A DNA stretch of 33,739 nucleotides from Sphingobium sp. C100 (lineage in GTDB: Bacteria; Pseudomonadota; Alphaproteobacteria; Sphingomonadales; Sphingomonadaceae): positions 1-33,739 of the forward strand of contig NZ_AYOY01000162.1 of the NCBI RefSeq assembly GCF_000508185.1, written 5' to 3'. Numbering within the stretch: the stretch's first letter is position 1; every line of letters begins with the position of its first letter. Under the pieces are notes generated by a model. It made no database searches, was not told the DNA's origin, and saw only the letters and a program-made list of their open reading frames with translations. The position numbers were made by a program, and so were the translations under genes. Positions 16,282-23,271 of this stretch are shown one piece after another.

Positions 16282-17815
16282 CGGCAATGGTTTCCGCCTC
16301 TATCGCATCCCTACGCGACACGCGAATGGCTTCCTCCGCCGTGGTCTGGCCATCGCGCACCAGCGCGCGAGCCGCCGATCCCAGGTTGGGCGCGTTCAGG
16401 AAGGCATGGCGCGCGATCAGCGATTCGTCGCCGCCATCATTGATGAGGCGACGGATGGTGTCATCCACGCGGATCGCTTCGAACACGCCGATCCGGCCTT
16501 TATAGCCGGTGCCGCTACATTCGTCGCAGCCGCGCGCGCGATAGATGATGGTGCCGGGGTCAAAGCCCAGCAGCGCGCTGGCCGATTTGTCGGCCTGGAC
16601 CGGTTCGCGGCAATGTTGGCAAAGGCGGCGAACGAGGCGCTGGGCAATCACCGCGCGCAAGGTCGATGCGAGCAGGAACGGCTCCACCCGCATATCGCGC
16701 ATACGGGTGATCGCGCCGACCGCATCATTGGTGTGGACAGTGGAGAGCACGAGATGGCCCGTCAGCGACGCCTGCACGGCGATCTCCGCCGTTTCGCGGT
16801 CACGGATTTCGCCGACCATCACTACATCGGGATCCTGACGCAGGATGGCGCGCAGCCCAGCGGCGAAGGTCAGGCCGACTTTGGCGTTCACCTGGGTCTG
16901 ACCCACGCCCTCGATCGCATATTCGACCGGATCTTCGACGGTCAGGATATTTCGACTGCCGTCGTTCAACTGGCGCAGGCCCGCATAGAGCGTGGTCGTC
17001 TTGCCCGAGCCGGTCGGGCCAGTAACCAGGATGATCCCGTTGGGTTCGGACAGCCCTTCACGGAAAATGCGGTCAGGCGCGCCCGTCATGCCCAGCAGAT
17101 CAAGGTTCATGCCCGCATTCTCCTTGTCGAGAATACGCAGCACCACCCGCTCGCCCGCCCGACTGGGCAAGGTCGAAACGCGCACGTCCAGCAATTTGCC
17201 GCCCAGGGTCAGGCCGATGCGCCCATCCTGCGGCACGCGCCGTTCGGCAATATCGAGCCGCGCCATGACCTTGATGCGGCTGACCACCACCGGTGCGACG
17301 TGCGGCGGCATCCGCAGCGTCTCACGCAGGACGCCGTCCACGCGCATGCGTACGACCAGCCCCGTTTCATAGGGTTCGATGTGGATGTCCGACACGCCCT
17401 GCCGCGCGGCTTCGGCGATGATGCCGTTGATCAGGCGAATGGCGGGCGCGTCGTCCGCGCTGTCGAGCAAATCGTCGGCGGTCGGAATATCGGCGGCCAA
17501 TATGTCCAGTTCGTCCGCGCCGACCTCCAGCGATCCCGCCATCGCGGCGGCGCTGCCCTCCATCGCATAATGGTTGGACAGATGCTTGTCGAACTGGGCC
17601 GGTTCGACGAAGCGGACATCGAAACTGCGCGCCAGATGTCGCCGGACCTCCAGCAGGACGCGGGGGTCGCTGCCTTCGCGCACCGCGATGATCAGCCTTT
17701 CTCCCTCCTGCGGCAGCAGCACGACGCCATGTTTGCGCGCAAATACGTAGGGAATATCGATGGGGCGCGATGGGACGACCGGCGAAATGACGTCGCCCAT
17801 ATCCGTTTCGCTCAT
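16274..17815 (-). CDS. gspE: Type II secretion ATPase GspE
   Basis: A 513-residue cytosolic AAA-type secretion ATPase that powers pseudopilus assembly. Walker A is GPTGSGKTT at 266-274, the Asp box and Walker B region RQDPDVVMVGEIRD is at 326-340 (E336), and the His box HLVLSTVHTND is near 354-364. A C-terminal four-cysteine zinc motif is formed by C399, C402, C430 and C433. The N-terminal ~100 residues form the GspL-binding region. It overlaps gspD by 4 bp (ATGA) and gspF by 8 bp. It appears intact, although its partner GspL is disrupted. Confidence 0.97.
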   Translation of the reverse strand: MSETDMGDVISPVVPSRPIDIPYVFARKHGVVLLPQEGERLIIAVREGSDPRVLLEVRRHLARSFDVRFVEPAQFDKHLSNHYAMEGSAAAMAGSLEVGADELDILAADIPTADDLLDSADDAPAIRLINGIIAEAARQGVSDIHIEPYETGLVVRMRVDGVLRETLRMPPHVAPVVVSRIKVMARLDIAERRVPQDGRIGLTLGGKLLDVRVSTLPSRAGERVVLRILDKENAGMNLDLLGMTGAPDRIFREGLSEPNGIILVTGPTGSGKTTTLYAGLRQLNDGSRNILTVEDPVEYAIEGVGQTQVNAKVGLTFAAGLRAILRQDPDVVMVGEIRDRETAEIAVQASLTGHLVLSTVHTNDAVGAITRMRDMRVEPFLLASTLRAVIAQRLVRRLCQHCREPVQADKSASALLGFDPGTIIYRARGCDECSGTGYKGRIGVFEAIRVDDTIRRLINDGGDESLIARHAFLNAPNLGSAARALVRDGQTTAEEAIRVSRRDAIEAETIADG

Positions 17816-20022
17816 CGCTGCTCTCCACTGGCGGGGATTTCGACCGGGCGCACCACGCCGCTCGACTGGCGCATCGTGGGTTCGATCAGTTCGGGCGAGA
17901 CCGATCCCTGCGGTTCCACCATCATGTCGCCGGGCTGCGCCGGAGCAATCGGCGGGGCAGCGCCCATGTAATCGCGCACCAGTTCATCGATGGTCGGTTC
18001 GGAGTCGGGATTACGCCGCAATTGCATTCCGCGAACATAGCCATAGCGCTGCTGGGTCAGCTTCTGCGCATCTTCCTTCGACCGCAAAATGGTCGGACGA
18101 ATGAAGACCATCAGGTTGGTCTTGGTCCGGCTCCTGCTGCGCGACTTGAACAGTTCGCCGATGCCCGGAATGTCGGACAGAAGCGGAATGCGCTCGATCG
18201 TCTTGCGCTCATTATCATCGAGCAGGCCGCCAAGCGCCAGAATTTCGCCATCATCGACCGTCACGGTCGTTTCAATCTCCCGCTTGTTGATGATGAGGTC
18301 GCTGTTGCTGTTGCTGACCGGCCCGGCAACGCTCGACACTTCCTGCCGCAGGAACAGTTTGATGGCGCCACCGGTGTTGATCTGCGGCTTCACCTCAAGC
18401 TTGATGCCGACATCCTGCCGCTGGACGGTGCGGAACTGGTTGTCGAAATTCTGGCTGAGCGCTTCGCCGGTGGTCACCGGCACCTGCTGACCGACCAGGA
18501 TCGAGGCCTTCTGATTATCCAGCGTCATGACCGATGGCGTGGAGAGCAGGTTGCTTTCCGTGTCGGACTTCACCGCGTTGATGATCGCGCCGAAAATGCC
18601 GTTGTTGCCGATGCTGCCGCCCAGCGCGCCGATCGCGCCGGTTGCGCTTTGCAGGCTGCTCACCGCCGCCTGCTGGAGCGTGCTGGCCAGGTCGGTGTTG
18701 GTCTGCGTCTCGGTCGTGGTCGTGGAACCATCGGCCGCCACCACCGTCGTCTTGGTCGTGCCAAGCTGGTTGGCGCCATAGGCCCCTGCCAGGGTCAGCA
18801 GATTGGGCGAAGCGTTGGAATAGTTGGTCGCGGCAAAGCCGGTCTTGGTGCTGCCGATCAGGAACTGCACGCCCAGCTTCTTGGCGGCCGCATCGCTGAT
18901 CTCGACGATGATCGCTTCGACCAGCACCTGTTCGCGGCGGGTATCGATCTGGCGGATCGTTTCACCCAGCATCCGCTGCACGTCGCTATTGGCTGCAACG
19001 ATGATCGCGTTGGCGCCTTCATAGCGGGTCACGATCGCCGGGCCACGCGTATTGATACCAGCGCCCGAAGAGGATGAGGAGGATGCCGCAGCCACGGGCG
19101 CGGCGGCCTGCGCGGCAGGCGCTCCGCCCTGCCCACCCGATGCCGGGGTCGAGGATGTGACAGGTTCGTTAGTGGATTGTCCCACCAGCTGTTGCAACAC
19201 CGGCAGCAGTTTTTCGGCATCGGCATGTTCCAGCCAGTAGACGCGGATTTCCGTGCCGCTCGCCGCCTGCCGGTCCAACTCGCGCGCCATGTTCGCGAGG
19301 CGCGCGACGGTGCCGGCATCGCCCCGGATAGCCACCGAATTGCTGCTGTCGATCGGCACCACTGTCGCGGCGGAGGGAGCGGCATTTTCGCCGCCGCCGC
19401 TCGACACCAGCGCCTGGAGCGACGTCGCGATCTCGCGCGCGCCGGCATTTTTGAGCGCCACCATCTGGGTCGCCGCCGTGTCGCGATCGATTCGGGCGAT
19501 CACCTGGCGAATTCGCGAAACATTATCGGCATAGTCGGCCACGACCACGCTGTTGCCGGCCCGATTGGCGGTGACGGAGCCTTCCTTGCTGACCAGCGGG
19601 CGCAGCGTTTCCAGCGCGCTTGCCGCATCGATCGAACGCAGGCGGAACACTTCGGTCACGAAGCTGTTGCGATTGGCGGCGCGGCCGACGCCGCTCGGTT
19701 GCCCGGCCGCGCCATCGACTGGCTGGATGCGGTAGGCGCCGCCTGGCGCGGGCACCGCGACCAGGCCGTTGGCGCGAAGGGTCGAGAGGAAAATCTCGAA
19801 ATATTCGGACCGTGACAGGGGCCGGTCGGTCACGACCGACACCTTCCCCTGCACCTTGTTGTCGATGATGAAAGTGCGTCCCGTGACCCGCGCCGCATCC
19901 TGTATGAAAGCGCGAATGTCGGCGTCGCGGACGTTGAGCGTCTGTTGGGCCTGGACGGGACTGGCGATCGGCGCCGCGAGCGCGAGGGCCATGGCGGCGG
20001 AAAGGAGCAATTTGCGGGTCAT
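17812..20022 (-). CDS. gspD: Type II secretion secretin GspD
   Basis: A 736-residue outer-membrane secretin. It has a Sec signal peptide (cleavage after VQA, ~residue 25), an N0 domain beginning QTLNVRDADIRAFIQDAARVTG, N1-N3 domains (including FVTEVFRLRSIDAASALETLRPLVSKEG and TRYEGANAIIVAANSDVQRML), and a C-terminal secretin barrel with VMTLDNQKASILVGQQVPVTTGE and EILALGGLLDD. A Ser/Ala/Gly-rich linker (around residues 295-320) sits before the N3 domain. A Pro-rich tail follows the barrel; no pilotin gene (gspS) is seen here. It overlaps gspC and gspE by 4 bp. Confidence 0.97.
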   Translation of the reverse strand: MTRKLLLSAAMALALAAPIASPVQAQQTLNVRDADIRAFIQDAARVTGRTFIIDNKVQGKVSVVTDRPLSRSEYFEIFLSTLRANGLVAVPAPGGAYRIQPVDGAAGQPSGVGRAANRNSFVTEVFRLRSIDAASALETLRPLVSKEGSVTANRAGNSVVVADYADNVSRIRQVIARIDRDTAATQMVALKNAGAREIATSLQALVSSGGGENAAPSAATVVPIDSSNSVAIRGDAGTVARLANMARELDRQAASGTEIRVYWLEHADAEKLLPVLQQLVGQSTNEPVTSSTPASGGQGGAPAAQAAAPVAAASSSSSSGAGINTRGPAIVTRYEGANAIIVAANSDVQRMLGETIRQIDTRREQVLVEAIIVEISDAAAKKLGVQFLIGSTKTGFAATNYSNASPNLLTLAGAYGANQLGTTKTTVVAADGSTTTTETQTNTDLASTLQQAAVSSLQSATGAIGALGGSIGNNGIFGAIINAVKSDTESNLLSTPSVMTLDNQKASILVGQQVPVTTGEALSQNFDNQFRTVQRQDVGIKLEVKPQINTGGAIKLFLRQEVSSVAGPVSNSNSDLIINKREIETTVTVDDGEILALGGLLDDNERKTIERIPLLSDIPGIGELFKSRSRSRTKTNLMVFIRPTILRSKEDAQKLTQQRYGYVRGMQLRRNPDSEPTIDELVRDYMGAAPPIAPAQPGDMMVEPQGSVSPELIEPTMRQSSGVVRPVEIPASGEQR

Positions 20023-20867
20023 TGGCCTTGCACTATAAGGTTGACCGAGGCGACGGCGGCGCCGCGCTCGACGGTCAGGGAAAGGCGCGCACCGGGCGCG
20101 ATCTGGTTCTGGATGCTTTGAAGATCGCCGACCGGCTGGCCGTTGATCTGGGTCACTATGTCGCCGGGCCGGAAGCCTGCATTGGCAAAGCCAGGCCCTT
20201 TGGCCGCGACCACTAGGCCGGTAACCCGACCATCCTGCATCCGGGGCGCAAAACCGATATCGCGCTTCAGCAGGTCGGCGGTCAGCCCCGTCCCCGGAGC
20301 CGGCTGGGACGACGGCGGCGGCGCAGCGCTGTTCCAGCCGTCATTTGCGGCCGGCGGGGCGTCCTCGGCCGCCGGGGTCGACTGGTCGAGGAAGGCCTGC
20401 TCCTCCACCCCACCCCGGTCGATCGTCACATGATCGAAGGCGACGGCTTTCAGGACGACGCCTGGCAGGATTTCATCGCCCACAGCAAAACTATTCTGTA
20501 TGCCGTCCGGGGTCGCGATGATCGCCGATCCCAAGCCCGACCCTTCATTCAGGCGGATGCCATAGACCGTCAACGCCAGCGAGGTGACGACGCCGCCGCC
20601 TTGTTGCGGTGCATTTGCGCGGAAGAAAGGATCGAAGCTGGCGAACAGCGCCTGACGGGCGGATGGCGACAGTATCTGCGCTTGCCGCCCCTCCCATGGG
20701 CCAAAACTGCCGAGCGGGGTCACGATCGCCCAGACAAGCCGGACCAGCATCAGGGCGAGGAGAACCAACAACCCCTTCTCGAACAGTCCCAGCCAGTTGA
20801 ATGCACGCAGCGCCGGACGCTGCGCGCGCCGCCAACTGTCCACCCTGTCGCTAAACGGCACCCGCAT
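20019..20867 (-). CDS. gspC: Type II secretion protein GspC with PDZ domain
   Basis: The first gene of the operon: a 282-residue bitopic inner-membrane protein that bridges the platform and the secretin. One membrane helix (LFEKGLLVLLALMLVRLVWAIV, ~28-50), a homology region (~80-170, YGIRLNEGSGLGSAIIATPDG and GDEILPGVVLKAVAFDHVTI), a Pro/Ser/Ala linker and a C-terminal PDZ domain (GFANAGFRPGDIVTQINGQPVGDLQSI) are all visible. A PHO-box-like triple repeat lies 58 bp upstream of the start. Confidence 0.95.
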   Translation of the reverse strand: MRVPFSDRVDSWRRAQRPALRAFNWLGLFEKGLLVLLALMLVRLVWAIVTPLGSFGPWEGRQAQILSPSARQALFASFDPFFRANAPQQGGGVVTSLALTVYGIRLNEGSGLGSAIIATPDGIQNSFAVGDEILPGVVLKAVAFDHVTIDRGGVEEQAFLDQSTPAAEDAPPAANDGWNSAAPPPSSQPAPGTGLTADLLKRDIGFAPRMQDGRVTGLVVAAKGPGFANAGFRPGDIVTQINGQPVGDLQSIQNQIAPGARLSLTVERGAAVASVNLIVQGQ

Positions 20868-20924
20868 GTGTTGAACACGCCCCCCTATTTCGACAGCCTG
20901 CTAGGGAGGCGATCTTACTCCTGA

Positions 20925-20953
20925 ATGACAATTATATGTCAATAATATGACAT
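20925..20953 (-). promoter_or_regulatory. Three-fold PHO-box-like direct repeat upstream of gspC
   Basis: On the minus strand three 7-bp half-sites, ATGTCAT (20953-20947), TTGACAT (20942-20936) and TTGTCAT (20931-20925), are each separated by four A/T bases. This gives an exact 11-bp period. The E. coli PhoB half-site consensus is CTGTCAT with 4-bp spacers. A possible -10 (TAAGAT) follows 7 bp later and gspC starts 58 bp downstream. The orientation points to the secretion operon rather than to the divergent oxygenase. The protein bound is inferred from motif match only. Confidence 0.65.
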
Positions 20954-20974
20954 GCTTGCATGGTGTGCATTTCT

Positions 20975-21010
20975 GCGGCTGAAAGACGCGAATTGCGACG
21001 TCTTAGCCGC
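20975..21010 (+). other. Hairpin in the leader of the 2OG oxygenase gene
   Basis: gcggct (20975-20980) pairs with agccgc (21005-21010). Further inside, gacg and cgtc pair after small bulges. A 12-bp palindrome, catgc-tt-gcatg, lies just upstream at 20951-20962. It could be an mRNA leader structure or an operator region; no known riboswitch is recognised. Confidence 0.4.
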
Positions 21011-21031
21011 ATCTTCATACGAGGATATGTG

Positions 21032-21691
21032 ATGACCGTTCAGACCGCCGACCGTGCCGCGCCCGCTGGAACCGATGCCGATCCTGCCTGGATCGCGGCG
21101 CATCCCCGCGTTCAGCGCGTGCCGAGCAAGGAATTGACCCTTTTCATCCGGCGCAACTTCCTTTCGACTGAGGAATGCGTGCGCGTGATCGAGCGAATCG
21201 ATGCGGAGCGGCGCCCTTCCACCATTGCCGACGATAATGGCGACGGCTATTTCCGCACCAGCGAAACCTGCGACCTTGATCATAGCGACCCGTTTGTGGC
21301 GGCGCTCAACGCGCGGCTCGATGCGTTCGCTGGCATCGCGACGATCCATGGCGAGCCCATTCAGGGGCAGCGCTATGCTGTAGGCCAGGAATTCAAGGCC
21401 CATACGGACTATTTCGACCCAAAAGGCGCCGACTATGCCCATTATTGTTCGGTCGCGGGCAATCGCACCTGGACGCTGATGATCTATCTCAACGAACCGG
21501 CCGCCGGGGGCGCCACCCGATTCACGAAAATCGGCAAAACAGTCCAGCCCGAAACCGGCAAACTGCTCGCCTGGAACAACCGGATCGCACCCGGCGAACC
21601 CAATCCCGCCAGCCTCCACCATGGGATGAAGGTCCGCAGCGGGGTGAAGCACGTCATCACCAAATGGTATCGGGAACGCCCCTGGGGTTGA
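21032..21691 (+). CDS. 2OG-Fe(II) oxygenase, prolyl 4-hydroxylase type
   Basis: A 219-residue Fe(II)/2-oxoglutarate dioxygenase of the P4Hc family. Iron ligands are visible as H124-x-D126 (FKAHTDYFDP) and a distal His in LHHGMKV (196/197). The 2OG-binding Lys is K206 (SGVKHVITKWYRERPW). The family hydroxylates prolyl or related residues; the substrate here is unknown. The ATG at 21032 has GAGG at 21021-21024. A longer frame from 20960 would translate the hairpin leader and is less likely. It is divergent from gspC and convergent with the CYTH-CHAD gene (3-bp gap). Confidence 0.9.
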   Translation: MTVQTADRAAPAGTDADPAWIAAHPRVQRVPSKELTLFIRRNFLSTEECVRVIERIDAERRPSTIADDNGDGYFRTSETCDLDHSDPFVAALNARLDAFAGIATIHGEPIQGQRYAVGQEFKAHTDYFDPKGADYAHYCSVAGNRTWTLMIYLNEPAAGGATRFTKIGKTVQPETGKLLAWNNRIAPGEPNPASLHHGMKVRSGVKHVITKWYRERPWG

Positions 21692-21694
21692 TCG

Positions 21695-23122
21695 TCAGCG
21701 CCAGAAGGGATGGGCTTCCGCGAGCCGATCATGTGCTTTCTCGGCCTTTTTAAGCAGATATTTTGCGGATCGGAGACCGAGCGGCGTGTCCGCCGCCAGG
21801 TCATAGCGCGCGAACAACACCGGTGCCGTAGCCAGATCGTTCAGATCGCCGAGTTCATCCTGAAGACCCTTCAATGCACCAACATAAGTGCGACGCGCCC
21901 GTTCATGCTTTTTATCGCGGTATAATCCCACAAAGAATTCAGCGCCATAACGCAGTTTTTTCGCATCTTTTCGAACCTTATGGCGCGCCTCGGGCGAGAG
22001 CGTCTTCATCTTCCGGCCATGGTTGACGACGCGCTTGTGCAGCCGCTGCAAACGCGCGCCGGCGAAATCCGCGATCGGGGTGTCCGCGCCACCGCAACCG
22101 GCGCCCAATGCCAGCCACTCGGCAAGGTCGAGCAACAGCGCGCGGACCCGCGCCGAGTTGATCCACTCGATCACCCGCGCGTGACTTTGCTCCCGCGCGT
22201 CGGCCAATGTCTCGCGGGCGGCGGCATCCGCCAGCCGTCCGTTCAGCACATCCAGATCGCGCGCCTCGCCCAACATGCCGGCCAGCCAGCGCAGTTCCTG
22301 CTGGAAACGCGCGACATCGCTTTCCAGCAGGAAGGGGCGGAACAACGTCAGTGCGCTCCGCAGGCGCCGGATGGCGACCCGCGCCTGATGCAGCGCGCGC
22401 TCCTCATAATGATGCAGCAGCAGCGCCTCGTTGCGTCGATAATGACGCAGGCAAGCGCTCGCTATCCGCACAAAGGCGTCCCCGATGGGCATGGACGGAT
22501 CAAGTGCGATCGGTTCGGTCTTCACCGCGTTTTTCATCGACTCGCGCAAAAGATAGCCGCGTTCCGATTTACTCAGAACGCCAGGCCGTACCGGCATTGC
22601 CCCATCGATGCGGCGGGCAATCGCAAATAGCGCGGCGGGCGGGCCGGAGATCAATTCCAGTTCCACTTCACACAAGGGCGCTTCACGTTCGCCTGCGCGC
22701 ACGGCGCCGCGATCCAGCGCGACTTCAACCTGCGCCTCGCCTTCCTTCAACACCCATCGCATCCGCTCGACATCCGTCTCGAACAGCGGTTCGATCTGGG
22801 CTGCTGCCTCGCCAAGTGCTTGCGCTATGGGTGTTTTGCTATCGAGCACGGGGGTCAGCGACCGGACCGGCCGTTCCCATTCCTGTCGCGCGAACAGTCC
22901 GCCCCCCGCTGATCCCTCGCCCTTCACGGTCTGAATGCGGCGTCGGCCCGACTGGCGGATGCGCAAGCTCAGCCCCTTGTCCGCCAATTGTCCGTCGGGC
23001 GTGTCAAAATATATGGCGCGCAGACGTGCGACATCCTCTCTGTCGGGCAGTGCATCCCATCGCGCAAAACGTCCCGCCGCTTCTTCCGACAGGTCGAGCT
23101 TCAGTTCGATCTCGCGTCCCAT
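21695..23122 (-). CDS. CYTH-CHAD protein (inorganic triphosphatase type)
   Basis: A 475-residue two-domain protein. Residues 1-~200 are a CYTH triphosphate tunnel domain with the opening ExExK signature (REIELKLDL) and YFDTPDGQLADKGLSLRIRQ. Residues ~215-470 are a CHAD helical domain with conserved basic/His residues (LLLHHYEERALHQARVAIRRLRSALTLFRPFL, HKVRKDAKKLRYGAEFF). E. coli YgiF, with the same architecture, hydrolyses inorganic triphosphate, and CHAD domains bind polyphosphate. A phosphate-metabolism role fits its place between the secretion operon and the lipoprotein-receptor pair, which is inference. Confidence 0.92.
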   Translation of the reverse strand: MGREIELKLDLSEEAAGRFARWDALPDREDVARLRAIYFDTPDGQLADKGLSLRIRQSGRRRIQTVKGEGSAGGGLFARQEWERPVRSLTPVLDSKTPIAQALGEAAAQIEPLFETDVERMRWVLKEGEAQVEVALDRGAVRAGEREAPLCEVELELISGPPAALFAIARRIDGAMPVRPGVLSKSERGYLLRESMKNAVKTEPIALDPSMPIGDAFVRIASACLRHYRRNEALLLHHYEERALHQARVAIRRLRSALTLFRPFLLESDVARFQQELRWLAGMLGEARDLDVLNGRLADAAARETLADAREQSHARVIEWINSARVRALLLDLAEWLALGAGCGGADTPIADFAGARLQRLHKRVVNHGRKMKTLSPEARHKVRKDAKKLRYGAEFFVGLYRDKKHERARRTYVGALKGLQDELGDLNDLATAPVLFARYDLAADTPLGLRSAKYLLKKAEKAHDRLAEAHPFWR

Positions 23123-23202
23123 GCTCTCTCCGTTGACGTTCGAGCGAGGCCCGATTGTGTAGCATGACGCGCGGTTATTGAATATCGTTCCAGAATCAGA
23201 AC

Positions 23203-23228
23203 GGCCGGCCCACGAAAATGGGCCGGCC
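23203..23228 (-). terminator. Very stable GC hairpin after the TonB receptor gene
   Basis: A perfect 10-bp stem, ggccggccca / tgggccggcc, with a 6-nt loop, lies 43 bp beyond the receptor stop. On the minus strand it is followed by gttctgattctgg, without a real T run. It probably acts as a 3' stabiliser or an atypical terminator. Confidence 0.55.
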
Positions 23229-23271
23229 GCGCTGGTGAAAGACCTTTGAGAAAGCCTTTATTCCCGGTCGA

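Noticed and set aside
16406..19077. Long plus-strand open frames opposite gspE and gspD (16406-17971, 18022-19077)
   Set aside because: They are antisense shadows with arbitrary composition; the minus-strand proteins carry clear ATPase and secretin motifs.
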